From Hevea brasiliensis (lineage: Eukaryota > Streptophyta > Magnoliopsida > Malpighiales > Euphorbiaceae), in contig NC_079507.1 in NCBI RefSeq assembly GCF_030052815.1, positions 58,593,119-58,657,118 on the forward strand: 64,000 nucleotides of DNA, read 5' to 3'. Every line of letters starts with the position of its first letter. Position 1 is the stretch's first letter. Shown here one piece after another: positions 24,317-36,975 of the stretch. A program made the position numbers and the translations under genes. The notes beneath the pieces are model-generated. The model ran no database searches and was not told where the DNA came from. It saw only the letters and a list, made by a program, of their open reading frames with translations.

Positions 24317-25429
24317 AAATTGCTTACAATTCTTTCACAACTTAGGGCCCTTGGAAAGCTCCCTTGTATCGAATAACTTAATGGGATCTCTTCTGAGAAT
24401 CTTTTTTATACAATTATTTGAACTCCGAATTGTTGCAAACCACATAATTTCTCTTCTTTCTTTGCCTTCTGTAGTGATCTCTCAGATAATGAGAGAATCA
24501 GAAATTTGTGTCCGTACATCTTTTATTGCCATCAATTCTCTCGACAAAATTGCATTGATAGGAGTAAAACCATTTTCTTTTTAACAAGAGAGGAGCAACC
24601 TAATGAGAGAAAACTGAAGATAATGGAAGACTAGCCAAACAAATTGTACCGAGAGGAAAAACATGTATTGAGAGGCGTAACTATTAGCTTCCCTATAAAA
24701 ATAAAAAAATCTGATCAGACCGATTGGCTTTAATCATGTCCTTGATTAGAGCAATGAGATGGTCATTGCAGCTAAGAGCAACATCATTCCCCTCGACAGC
24801 GTGACAAACAACAAGGCTATTCACCTACGCCAGCACCCTCCCGTAACCAAGCTCCCAAGCTAACAAAAACCTCTACAAAAGGAATTTGATTAACGAGAAA
24901 CCTAATGCCCTACGCAGTAGCGTTCAACACCATCGCATTCCCAACTGGACATTTTTGTATCTTGCACTCAAGGTTTGCTTGCTAGGCCGATAGCTTACTG
25001 TTCTAATTTTATAGCCATATTTTCAAGCCCACAGTAAAATGGGCCTTCTTTTTCCAGACGCATTATCAGTATGGAAACAAACAGATAGCGGCTACTTGTC
25101 TATTTAAATAGATGCCTAGTCTTTGATACCCACAAAAAGCTCAAATCAAACTATTTTTTGACATTCTTGCTAAAATAACAACACCCCCATCAGATGGTTT
25201 TCCTCATCTTTATTTTTTCCAGGGCACTGCATATTTTTTTTCAAGAATATAACAGCCTATGTTCCTCATACTGTATGTGAATCACCAAATGAGACTATAA
25301 ATATCATGCTGAAAATTTTTCCTTTTTCTCTTAATCAGAATCAGAAGTACAAAATTGAAGAAAACTAGTATCCTAAAAACAACTTGATGCTTTGCACCAA
25401 TGGTCGTCGATATCAGTATGACATCCCAC
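24317..25429. other. Intergenic between convergent NDHL and TMEM214-like genes
   Basis: Holds the 3' ends of both genes. About 24660-25000 contains a decayed RNase H-like scrap on the minus strand (listed separately). The rest is non-coding. Confidence 0.5.
24660..25000 (-). pseudogene. Retrotransposon RNase H-like scrap
   Basis: Minus-strand translation shows a broken series ending in HLIALIKDMIKANRSDQIF and then YREANSYA. This is similar to the last helix and the H-x-Y/F-R-E-A-N motif of the RNase H domain (RVT_3 type) found at the end of plant LINE polyproteins. Stops and frame changes are present. A similar motif is found at 31580-31720. Weak call, from motif recognition only. Confidence 0.4.
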
Positions 25430-28400
25430 TCAGGAAGAGAATCGAGAGAATTGGGAGTTGACAACTACAACCAGTTTCTCCCAATCCAAGAACTCCATAT
25501 TTGGCGAAAGGAAGACAGCACCAACAGCCAGTGCAATGACAGCAAAGGCCATACTTTTTGTGCAACAATGGCTACGGGATAACTTTCCCAATATCAACTT
25601 GCAGTACTTGTCAGCATCCCTGAAGAATGCTTGGTGAGCAGAATCTTCTCCCTTTGCCAAAGCTTTCTCATTCTATAGGCAAAAATAAACTGAGAATTAG
25701 AAAATTTATTACACCTACATTAATGTAACTGAACTTTACAGACAACCATTCTGTTATAGCTCGCAACTGTGATGGTGAGTCAACTGCCTTTACATAGGAA
25801 CTTAATTACGGTCATCAAATAATATGAAAGTTGCTAAAAAGAACAAGTGATTACCTTCTGCCTAAAATTTTTCAGAGTTTCCCTCAGAGGGTCAAGAGGA
25901 GCCAGTTTCACAGAGACCTCTTTCCACTCCTCAGAAAGTTTTTTAAGAATGGCAATGCTAGCTTCTGGATTCTCCTCGTAAACCTTATCCTGTTGCTCCA
26001 GTTTAGAACAAAAGTCAATAAATTCACATAATGAAGACATAAAAATAAATAAATAAACAGAAAAATTAAAATTAAAATAACCATCTTCTGTGAACAAAAA
26101 ACTCATAATAAGAAAAAGAAATAGCTCACCCAATGCTTGTAGCATTCAGCATTCTGGGTCAAACACCAGATACAAATGCCAGCTGCTTCCTTGGATAACT
26201 CGGGATTGCCTGTTCAAAACAGTTTAAAACACCCTCAGTTTTAAGAAAAACTATCATTTTCCATATGTAGCTCGAGGAGAAGAACACAACTGAATCAATT
26301 AAGTTCCGTACTTTCTCCAGCTGCTTTAATAGCGAAACTTAGTATCTGCAATGATACTTGTTTCATTGCTTTGCTTCCAGTGGAGCCAGCCAAAGCCACC
26401 TCTCTTAAGATAGGATATACTGCCTCAAACCTCTCAGTAGCCTGCACAAATCACCACATACAATAGAAAGTAAGATCAATGAATCTACAGTATATCTGAG
26501 TACAGGTAATGTAAATCCAAAACATTGACCACCTTTACTCTAGCTGATGATGCAGGGAATGTTACTCGCAATAGTATCTCATATGCAAAAGGTGGCACCA
26601 AGCGCTCCCCCTTTCGAACAGCACCACTCACTAAAATTGTACAAGCCTTTGGGGAAGACAAAATTCTGCAAACAAAATACTCAATTCTCCTACAGAAAAA
26701 CTGAAAAGTAAGAAAAGAAAGGAAAAGGTAAGTAAAACTACAAAGCTTGCATACTTTTCTACTAGCTGCAAAATTATATCCCTGGACTGTGGATTAGAAC
26801 TTTTGCCGCTCACTATAGGCAAGAGGTTATGTGCCCATGAGTACAACCCTACAGCCAAATCTCCTTGAGAGACCTACAAACAGAATTTTCGCAACTAAAA
26901 TATTAATAAAAAACTTCGTTTTAAAAAAAGAAAAAAGAAAAAGGAAAGTGGATACAAGCGTTTATCTTGCAAGGTGCTAACTTCTATATTGTCATTCGTT
27001 TACCTGGGCTATCATCCATGCAACAACAGGAAGTTTGTCTTGTCCTTGATACTTTGAACTTTCCCTCAACATTGGCAATACATTAACTAAAGCATCAGGC
27101 TTTCTTCGCAACACCATTGCTAGAACCACAAAGATAGCAACCTGTCATTTTACTAAAGCGTCAACAACAGACTAAGTAAATAGTCTTATTTTCATTGATC
27201 TTTATCCACATGAAAGAAACACGTGTTTAACATTAAAAATACATAATTTATTTAGAAAAATTCTGTAGTACGGTTATGAGAACGAAAATAGTAGAATTAG
27301 AAAACATAAGCTGAAATAAAGAGACAGCAAAACAAGTATCTAGTGGAGAAGCAAATCCAATTGCTAATTTAGAAAGATGATACTACCTCTGTCCACTTTT
27401 ACATGATGTTTAAGGATTTTGCATGGTGAGTAAGAAAGCAATTAACTTACCTAAATTATAACAAAATTCTCCATAATTTAACTAAATTACCCTTTATCTC
27501 ACATGATTAAAAGGGAGAGAGAGGGAGATGATGAGATAAGTTATAGAAAATTGTAGAAATAATTATTGTACTTAGTAGAGATAAGGGTAAAATTGGAAAA
27601 CATTAATTAATGCACCTTAATCTTCTCAAAGTGACAGAAAATTTTGGACAAAATAACTTTTAAAAAGTGAAAAATAAAAGTGGACGGAGGTAGTATTACA
27701 AATGAAGTCTTATCGATCAATCCTGAATCCAGTCATAAGCTTTCATTTCCAGGAAACACTAGACACAGATCATAATTTCTTAGACATGAACATAAATAAA
27801 ATTGTCCCCCAAATTGATCAAGCTGTACATTTGTGTGTGCATGTAGTATCATCACAAAAGTATTGGTTCTGCCAAGCTATAACTCAAAAGTTCGATTTCA
27901 ATTTTTCATATGGTTAAAAATAATTGCAACCACCCAAGGAATAATGTTTAGTAGATATCTCAATAACAGATGGAATTTGTAAATGGGAATATCTGAGACA
28001 AGCAAGTAGCATGTGCTCTAATTGCCACCCTTTAACTAATTTATTGAAGCAGTGCAACTAAGTTCATCTTAGCAAAACAAACTGAAAACTTATTTTGTCA
28101 AGGATCACCTTAATCTTCATAGTGTCAAAGTGCAAAATCTAGTTTTCCATAATGTTAAATTCATTTTCATTTAAGAGGATGTTCTCCTAAAATCCAATTG
28201 ACCACAAACACCAACGTTCTTGAAGACAGAGGAATACCAACACGGACTGTTTAAAGCAATAACTAAAAGCAGTCTGAGAAGTGAAGTCAAATGACTAATA
28301 AATATTCAAAACCCAATTAATCAAGACATTCGGCAAGCACAACACATGCACACACTAAAAAGAAAGAAAGAAAGAAAGAAATCATGTTACTCTGAATTAA

Positions 28401-28447
28401 GCTTTCATGATACTAAATTGGATTTTTTCTTTTTTCTTAATGAGATA

Positions 28448-28478
<31 letters not shown>

Positions 28479-30164
28479 CATTATTCTCTCAACATAGTAC
28501 CTGGGATTTTGACGATACATGTTGCACACCCTTTTTAGCAGACTTTGATCCAACTTGCTGGCTTGCCAAATCTGCAAGGATGCTATCCAAAGACCACAAC
28601 ACAAAGGAACCAAGTGCCTCAATGGAGCGCTGGTTAATAAAGTCTACTGATGTTTTATAAACAGCATCAGAAATGTGAGAGAGAGGAATCTGTTGAAGAA
28701 TAAACTAGCGATTAGTTCATTAGAAATTGCAAAAGAAAAAGGTAAAAAGTTCAACAAGTCCACATGCCAAGTGAAACTTTTAGAATCTCTATTGACAACC
28801 AATCACATATAGCATGATATCAAAAGAATGGAATTAACATTGACAGTAACATGCAATCAAATCTCAGAATTGTAGCTTATCATATAAACCAACAGGATGC
28901 TTAAGCAAAGAAAAGGTAATAAAATTCTCAATTAGTGGCTATTAAAGATCATCATCTCACCAATCAATTTAATATTAGCACACACTGAAATCAAATACAT
29001 AATTAAACCATCAGGGACCCAAAATTCATTAGAGATTGGGAAATTCTTAAGCCATGCATAACAGCTGAACAGGATACACATCCAAGATGAAATTCATCAG
29101 AAGCTCCCACAGCAGATATGCGTGAAACTAGAAACCCAAATAATACAAGAACCGTAGATACAAAAAAATTAAATGCCAGCAGGATCAAAAGAAAAGAAAT
29201 CCAAATCCATTATTACTGGAAGCACAAGCACAGATTTGATGAGAAAAAGTTCAACCTCACTGCTACAAGTTAGAATAAGGATAATGCAGATAGACGATAA
29301 AAGCTTCAAACTTTCACTGCAATCAAATAAAAAATTTCAAATTTCTTGTAGTAATCCATCGCAATCTCACAGAATTCTTATCTCGTTGTTGGAGTCTTAA
29401 AAGGAAATATACATGCAGTCAAAAAAAAAAAAAAAATCTGTAACTTACATCGGTCATTTTCGCCACCGTATTCTCCCTGAGAAACTTCACCCATGGAAAC
29501 TGAGCTGAACTCACGGAAGAAAACGCTCTTCCAAAATAATCCGCAAACCTCATTAGCTGTATCTCCTGCTGACCCTCATACGATGCCTAAACAAATCACA
29601 ATCCATCAAAAGATCAATTTGTCAATTTTCACTCCTCCCAAATTCACCACATCACACGTAAAATTAAATCATATTACTGACCGATATATCAGCAAGAAAA
29701 GCAGCGAGATCAGCCGAGTCAATCTTCGCGGCAGCTTCTGCCACAGTCACCTTCGGTTTCTTTGGCTTCTTCTGCTTCACCTTCTTCTCTTCCATCTTCT
29801 CATTTCCTTTGGTAACTGCAGCATCGTCACTATCATCCTCATCTTCGTCCTCATCGTCAGATCGGTGCTTTGATCTCACCGGAGCCTCAACAGCGGCAAT
29901 TGCAGCTCTCTGAGACTCGATGATTCGGCGGCGGCGCTCTTCAGATTGCTGCTCCAAGGAGCGGAAGACGTTAGACTTTTCGTTGGGGATGGCGGTTCCA
30001 TTGACTTTACCAGCATTCGCAGCGGAGGCAGAGTCCGCTGGCTTCTGCTTCCGGTTGCGCTTGGTGTAGGTGACCTTTTGCCAGCCGTGATCTGTGTTAT
30101 TGGCGGCGTGAGTGTTGTTGATTTGGTGATCTTCGTTGATCCAGTTGGATTCAAAAGACTCCAT
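25430..30164 (-). CDS. TMEM214-like protein (DUF2359), plant At1g70770 type
   Basis: Ten minus-strand exons: 29682-30164, 29449-29586, 28501-28689, 27004-27141, 26755-26873, 26533-26665, 26312-26441, 26130-26209, 25855-25989 and 25430-25672. All borders are GT-AG and phases join into 595 codons plus TGA. The N-terminus MESFESNWINEDHQ is followed by DHGWQKVTY and basic NRKQK. Residues 87-135 include an acidic run and a Lys-rich run, then the DUF2359 body (LAAFLADIS, ALGSFVLWSLDSILADLA, PVVAWMIAQ, LYSWAHNLLP). A hydrophobic span near the C-terminus (SMAFAVIALAVGAVFLSP) fits an ER-anchored protein. Animal TMEM214 has been linked to ER-stress apoptosis; the plant role is unknown to me. A Stowaway-like MITE and an A28 run lie in introns. 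Confidence 0.9.
27383..27693. mobile_element. Stowaway-like MITE in intron
   Basis: 311 bp with terminal inverted repeats CTACCTCTGTCCACTTTTA and its near-complement TAAAAGTGGACGGAGGTAG, flanked by TA on both sides (27381-27382 and 27694-27695). Length, termini and TA duplication are those of Stowaway (Tc1/mariner-derived) elements. It lies in the intron between the 28501-28689 and 27004-27141 exons of the TMEM214-like gene. Confidence 0.9.
28358..28474. repeat. (GAAA)n and poly-A tracts in intron
   Basis: An AAAG tetranucleotide run near 28360-28381 and an uninterrupted A run near 28447-28474, within the intron immediately downstream (in gene direction) of the 28501-28689 exon. Confidence 0.85.
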
Positions 30165-31560
30165 TTTTGTTCTGATTTCCGGAATTCGGAATTTTGGATT
30201 TACTCACTCTCGATAGACAGAAATGGGAGAAGGAATCAGAAAGTAACTTTCGGCCTTGAGAAGAGATTTTAAGAAGTTCGCTTGGCTCAATTTTGACCTC
30301 AAATTGAGTGCGGAATTACGGGATTACCATAAGTTTGTTGGCATGAGTATGACGTGGGATGACAAAAATCAATGGAGCTTCAAATTTCTTTTTAACTTAC
30401 CCTTATTATTATATATAAATTATTTAAAATTTTTGAACATAACATATTTTAAATTTCATTTTAACTTTTTTAATTATAAATTTAATTATTACTATTAAAT
30501 AATGTTACCTTAATAATATCCATTGATTTAGTAGTAGCTGATCAATTGAAATTTTTAAATTAATATTTTTTTATTTAGTAATTTTAATTTTTTTATTAAA
30601 TCAAAAATCAAATTAATTTAATCAATTTTCAAATATTCAAAATAAATGAAATGAAAAAATATTAATTCAAAATTTTAATTCGACTAATTATTTTAATTTA
30701 AATTAATATATATTATTATTACTTTATTTGAATTAAATAAAAATTAAAAATAAACAAAAATTAAATTATTACTGCACAAAACATTGGTGAATGACTTTTA
30801 AAATAAAGGTGCATTCCCTCGTGCTACAATTTTCCTTTTTTTTAATTTCTTTTAGAAAAAAATATATAATTTTATTTAATTATAAAATTTGCGAGTTTTA
30901 TTTTATCACTTGTTTCATAACACTTTTAAAAATATAGAATATTAAATTGAAAATTACATTGGCAATCCCTATTTTCATAACTACACATGTCAAGGCCATG
31001 ATCATTTTAATTAATAAAAATTATTTAGACTAATTTACCCCTCTCATAATCAATATTTGTATCTTAATTATGCCTTATTAAGTTAATATCCCTTTTTTGT
31101 AGCATGTAACTTTTATGTTATTTTTTCATAAGTAATTAACTCTTAATTTTTATTGTTATGGTTATGAGGTTCATGATAATGACAATCAATCGAAAGTTCC
31201 AACGGTATAAAGACAATAAAATTCTGTTGTGATACTTAATTCAATTTAAGTTTTACAACATAGTTTTCAAAGTGGAGACAATCTTTTTAATAGTATTATA
31301 ATATTATCTTGATTAAGATATAAATAATGATTAAAAATGGAGTATATTAGGGTATGAGAATGATGTTAGTCTACTAAATTATTATTCTCAATATTAACAA
31401 TTACTCTCACTTTTTTAACTCATTAAATTAATGGATTTAGAGATTTCATTATTTTACCTTTTATTATCTTATCTTATTTTGCTTTATAAAACTTTCTCTC
31501 ACTTCACCTAAATATACTGTTTATTAATTCAATCCAAAACCTTTGCAGTCGTGATTGGGA
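30165..31560. other. Intergenic, AT-rich; promoter side of TMEM214-like gene
   Basis: Very AT-rich from 30400 onward, with many TTAAT/AATTA stretches and no coding signal. The first 150 bases adjoin the TMEM214-like start codon. Confidence 0.4.
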
Positions 31561-31564
31561 AGTC

Positions 31565-31722
31565 TAGATTAAGCATGTTTTCCGAGAAGCCAATAGGTAT
31601 GCCGACAATTTGGCCGGGTTGGTTGTGGGGTGTGAGCTTGGGGTTCATAATTTGCAGAATCCTCGGCCTGACTTGTTGGACTGGCTGTCTGATGCATGAT
31701 GAGAGGGGAGTCGTTTATGCCC
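31565..31722 (+). pseudogene. C-terminal RNase H scrap of a LINE-type polyprotein
   Basis: One frame reads HVFREANRYADNLAGLVVG...LDWLSDA then a stop. This is the classic H-V-x-R-E-A-N-x-x-A-D-x-L-A ending of plant LINE RNase H domains. Only the last 45 or so residues remain. It belongs to a different LINE family from the RTE elements in this window, which show no RNase H. Confidence 0.65.
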
Positions 31723-32283
31723 GTTTAGTGTAGCTTGTTTGTTATGTTTTGTTTATCTCTTCTTCCTACCAAAAAATATATGAGGGGACATTTCAATGTT
31801 AAAGTTTGTTCTTGTATGCTCATTCATTTATTTCATTTTTATTCGTTTATGATAAATTTATTAAATATTTTAAATGTTGTATATCACATTGGATTACATT
31901 TTTTTTTTATTTTTAATAATTTAATATTGTTTAAATGAAATAAGAGTTTGTTGATAAAAATAAAGTTAATAAATTTACTTACAAAAATGATAACATTACT
32001 TACAAATTGAATCATTTACAATTGATTCTTCCAGGAGTTTGAATTCTAGACTTTACAATTTCAAAAAATAATTTCAGTATTACTTAAAATAAAGGTTGAA
32101 ATGATCAATCTTTTATATAATGTGTATTTATTTAGAAAAAAAAATTATTTTAAATTTTATTCGTTAGTTATGATAGAATTCACACATCAAAATCAATGAA
32201 TATGACAAAATCATTGTAAATAAAATAATGTATGCCAAAATTTTTCATGCTGTAATTTTTTAATGTTAATTTTAAACTTAAAC

Positions 32284-32340
<57 letters not shown>

Positions 32341-32766
32341 CTCTGGCTGCCTTTCAACCGCGGTCCAGCGGTTAACTGGATTTCATTGGGCTGGTCCATT
32401 GGAAATGTGTAAGCCATACATAAATGGGCTCGTCTTTCATCTGACCTGAGAGCCCAGTGGAGATGCTGTGGCGGAGAACCTCGGATAAACCCTAATGCAA
32501 TTTAATTCCAAGCACCTTCTCCTTTAATTCATCTTCGTTCATCCATTCTTGTTGTCTATGTGATCCTCAACTTCTCGCGTTTAATCTCGGTATGTAATTA
32601 TTGTTTCATCTGTTTCTTTATATCATCGATTGTTTATTTTTGTTTCTGCCACTGGGATTTGAACAGAACTGAGGATTTTGTGAATTCTATATGTTATTTT
32701 TCATGCTATATTGTTGTTTATTGATGGAATTTGAATGCAAATTTTTTAGCGGTATTGATTATCTAA
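31723..32766. promoter_or_regulatory. Upstream region of BCCIP homologue, with TAA microsatellite and likely leader intron
   Basis: AT-rich until 32340. A (TAA)n run of about 18 units lies at 32284-32339. Sequence from 32340 is more balanced and probably holds the core promoter and leader. A plausible 5'-UTR intron runs from GTATGTAATT at 32590 to TTTTTTAG at 32751, just before the start codon at 32767. Confidence 0.5.
32284..32339. repeat. (TAA)n microsatellite
   Basis: Uninterrupted trinucleotide run, about 430 bp upstream of the BCCIP-homologue start codon. Confidence 0.95.
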
Positions 32767-35466
32767 ATGGTGCCACGGAGAACGACAAGGCACAGTCGAT
32801 CCACGATGGTTCGGCCAGTGACCTTCTCCTCCTTTGCTCGAACAGTTGCTAATCTTGCCACAGCTTACATAAGCAAGCGTCAAAAGCCTGACTTGAAGCT
32901 ACAAAGACCTTCTCCTAGTTCACCAGGTATTATTATCTGAGTGTAGTCTTCTTGATCAATATGAGATTTGCTATCTGTTTCATATAGTTTGATGTTGTTG
33001 TGTCTAGGAGATGGATTTGTTGAGCAATCCTTGGAAGAGAAGAGTGAACGGTCTGAGTCTTCTGAGGAAGAAGAGCTCGAAGTAAGCAATTTATTTTGGT
33101 GGAAGGCGTGGAAATAGTAGCTCATTTTCTAGCTAGTCTCTTTGTGTCACTGCAGTCTGTATTTTATGGGATTTGATGTTTATGTTTTGAAGGGAGTTAT
33201 CCAAGCAGATTTTGTCTTCTTTGATCCTAAACCTGATGATTTTCATGGAGTGAAGATGTTGCTGCAAAATTACCTTGATGATAAGCTGTGGGATTTGAGT
33301 GGTTTTGTAGACTTGATATTGGGACAGACCACAGTGGGGACTGTTGTTAAAATAGAAGATGATGAAGATGATGGACTGTTTTCTGTTGTTTCAGTCCTTA
33401 ACTTGGGGAGATATAAGGCAAGCCATTTATACTTTTAGCGTGCTTTTCTGTTCTTTCTTTCTTTTGGTAAGTTTTAAGTATTAATTTCGTTGTTCTCTCA
33501 AGTTCGGTATTGTTACAATGGCTAGTTTCTGCAATTATATTGTTACTTGTTGGGATGGAAGTACGAGGGGCAGTCTGTTACTCTAATCGTTCAACTTCTC
33601 TAATTTTCAGGGAATAGAATGCTACTTAATTTTCATCTGAATACAAGTTGTTCTAACCTAGGGTCTCATTGTCTGCCTCTCTAACTTAAGTAACAAAAAG
33701 GTTGTGCCACCCTGATTCTGCTTTTAACGTAATTTTGCTAAATATTTTAATCCCAGACTTTGTCTAGTAGTTGCTATGTGTTTGCTAACCAAATTCTTTT
33801 AGATGCATGGTCATGCCAGTTTCCTCACTAGCTGAATCAATATGTAACGTTTTCAGTGGATTAATCAATAAAGGAACTTTTTATGCGCACATTTTGTGTA
33901 GAGAATGATATATCTGTGAAAGATCCCCAAAGCTGAACCCCACTATGGCCAAAACTTGCCTACTACTTTGACTATCTTAACTTTGAACCTGTCTTGTAAG
34001 AGCATGTGGAGGATTTCCTTTCCTATCAAACATCTGCTGTGAATGATATGCCATGTTAGTTGTGATTTTAATTTACTGGTAACCAGTGGGTGTGCCGAGT
34101 AGTTCTTAAGACCTATTACATATCACTTGTGCTGGCTAATGAATTACGGGCTTGTTCCTACTAGGATCATAAATGTATCATGGAGATCAAGGAGTTTCTC
34201 TTCAAAGTTTGTCTTGACAGAAATGTAATAGATGATTTGAGATTACTTTGGGCAGAGCAAGCACATGATGTAGGTATCTTGGTCTCTCAGCGTGTCGCCA
34301 ATCTTCCTGTCCAACTTTTGCCAACTCTTTATAATGCTCTTTTCGATGAAGTTTTATGGGCTACAGAAGATGAGGTTAGATGAGAATGTTGTGTGGAATG
34401 GGTGAGAATAACAAGTATATCTCTTTCTTAACCCTGCGGGATTCAAATTCATCTGCTTACTAAATTTTCATGTTTCATTGTTGAAGCCGACAGAGGAGCT
34501 CAGGAAGGCTTTCTGCTTCAAGTCATATTTGATTGTGAGTAAAATTTACAAGGTATTCCCATTCTAGAATCTGCTGCTGGTCATCATCCCTTTATGATTT
34601 ATTTCTTTAGGATCTGTCATTGAAATTAATGATCTCTCTTCTCTATGTGGCTTTGAAACTACAGCACAAGAATGCAGACCACAAAAAAGGGAAAAGCAGT
34701 CACAATGAGGAATTGATAATATACATTAAGCCTGAAGATGAAATTTTTCACAAGGTAGAAATTCTTTGGTATCATCTGTATAATGCATTATGCTTACGAT
34801 GCTGCTGCTGCTGCTTCTTTGGCAATTCACTGATTGTTTTCCAAATACTTTTCAGCTCTGCTTGTGGTCTTTCTATTTTCCTTTGCACTCAGAGCATGTA
34901 ACAACTCATGAGGCAAGTAACATTGCTGTTATCCTAATGAGGCTGCATTGGTAATTTAGAAATTAATTTCAAACTGAATATCAGTGATCTGATGAATTTA
35001 CTGTTGAAATCAAACGCTTTTCTACTTGTATTCATTTTTGTGTGTTTTAACTCTATAATTCTGGTAAAACACAACACTCGTGAACTCAGACTATATATAT
35101 ATATGTATATGAATGCTCTTGATATGCAAAATTTATTGAAATAATATAGTGAAATGCTGCTTACTTTAAGAGCATTCATGTCACTAAATACATACCTCTC
35201 ACATTGTCTTAATCTTTCTTTACTTTTTAGATGCCAATGTGCTTTTATTTATGCTTTTAGAGTGACAAGAATTGATTACTGATTCATTATGGTTTGCTAG
35301 GTTCTTTGTGCCACCAATGGCTTCTGTAGTAGGATGTTAAGTTTTTGGATTTTGATTGCTTTTGCAGGTAAGAAACTACAGGTTAATGGGGTTAGTCATG
35401 GCTGTTGAGGCAGACAAAATTTCTAGTTTCCGTGGGGAGTTGCACTCTTTGATTGATGACTTCTGA
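32767..35466 (+). CDS. BCCIP homologue (p21/BRCA2-interacting protein family)
   Basis: Eight coding exons: 32767-32926, 33008-33081, 33193-33417, 34165-34374, 34487-34552, 34665-34754, 34856-34912 and 35368-35466, joining into 326 codons plus TGA. The N-terminus is Arg-rich (MVPRRTTRHSRS) with an acidic SESSEEEELE stretch. The conserved BCP1/BCCIP core starts at VIQADFVFFDPKPDDFHGVK, continues with LVSQRVANLPVQLLPTLYNALFDEV and ends NYRLMGLVMAVEADKI. Arabidopsis homologue: At2g44510. Family role: nuclear protein; animal BCCIP binds BRCA2 and p21 and acts in genome stability, and yeast Bcp1 in ribosomal-protein export. Introns 3 and 7 start with GC instead of GT (AG|GCAAGC at 33418, AG|GCAAGT at 34913). 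A GCTGCTG run precedes exon 7. Confidence 0.9.
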
Positions 35467-36534
35467 AGTCCCATTAAAGATGCATCAACTTTCAAGTTGA
35501 TAGCCTTTTAATTTTTCTTCTTCTGACATGTGTGCTAAAATTTTGTCAATTTGTCATGGTAAGTTGATCACAACTTTACTTATAGGTTATCTGGGTGCCA
35601 AGGTTGTGATTTCTTTCTCCACTGAGAGCAGTTAATCGGGTTTGGGGAGGAATTCCTTTTTGCATTTACAATCACCACTCAACTTAGACAGGTTTATGGA
35701 AACTGAAAAAAATTAACTTGTCACATATGTACTTAATTATTGGGATTCTTGTATGCTTTGAATTATTTTTCTTCCCCTTTAGTCCGTCCTTTTCATTTCC
35801 CTTTATCGCTTTCTTTGATATGATTAAGAAGTCAATGATTTCTAGCAAAAATCTTTATAAGCAAGTGATAATCCTGGAATTTAACATTTAATGGTCTAGT
35901 TGCTGCATATCTTCTGCCATTGTTCTTAGTCAAATGAAGAGATACCCTGGGGAAGAGTGTTGGAAATGGAATTTGAAATCCTGACCTTTCTGCAAAAGGC
36001 AGATGCTAGGCCACAGAAGGATTATTCCAATCTTTTGCTACTATTACCATTGGAGATAGGAGTGCGCCTTTCTGATTTAATTTGCTTCATTTTAGTTTGA
36101 TTAAATCTACTAGTTATTGTTTATTTTGTTTTTTCAATCTTTTTGAAAACAGATTTCTTATTTTAATACGAAATCAAATCAAACTAGTCAAAATGGGTAT
36201 GGTTCCTATTCAATTCAAGATAGTTTCGGTTAAATTTGGATTTACTAGTTAGCGTCCGTGTCTAGCCACCAGTGCCAAGGTAAAAGAGGGTGTGGTGTCT
36301 CTCTCAATTACTTAAGTGGCTGATAATTCTAGTCACTTCAGTCTTAAGGTTAAAAGATGTCGAGGTTTGAGCGCTTGTGTCTGTAGTCTTGTAAAGCTAA
36401 GACACTAAAATCTTTTTATAGACCAAATCATGTCTTAATCGAAACACTGCAAGCGTCCTGCATTTAAATATTATAAAAAAATTCAAAGGACTTGTAAAGT
36501 ATCATATTTAAATATTAGAAAAATATTTGAAGGG

Positions 36535-36975
36535 TTTATAAAGGTAAAGGGTTAGTTATTTAATTGGTTAGTTATAATCATTTTGCAATGGTTGGCCTAA
36601 TTCGAGTAAGCTCATCTCATACTTTATAGATTCTTGTCTCGACTCATTAATTTATCTCTGTCCATTGAATTTAAGTTTGTAATATTAGTATAAAAGTAAG
36701 TTTAGTTCTGTTTAATTCAAGCGTTAAGGTCTTGATGTTCCTGTTATATTAATTTAAGGTTTTAAGGAGAGTGTCAAGAGTCACATTTAAAAATTACAAA
36801 GAATTCAAATGATCAATAAGAGTACAGGGTTAACTATGTAATTGGCTAGTAAAACTCGTTTAGCAATGGTTGAATTTAATGTGATTAAGCTCATCTGACG
36901 CTTTAATAACTCTTTGTTTCAACCAACTCATTTATGGCTGCCCATTTAATTCAAGTTTGTAATACCTACAACTCT
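36535..36975. repeat. Diverged direct repeat pair
   Basis: Units at about 36535-36692 and 36820-36975 share, in order, GGGTTA, TAATTGG, TAGCAATGGTTG-like, TAAGCTCATCT, ACTCATTTAT and TCAAGTTTGTAATA. Divergence is high. No coding content or target duplication seen; origin unknown. Confidence 0.6.
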
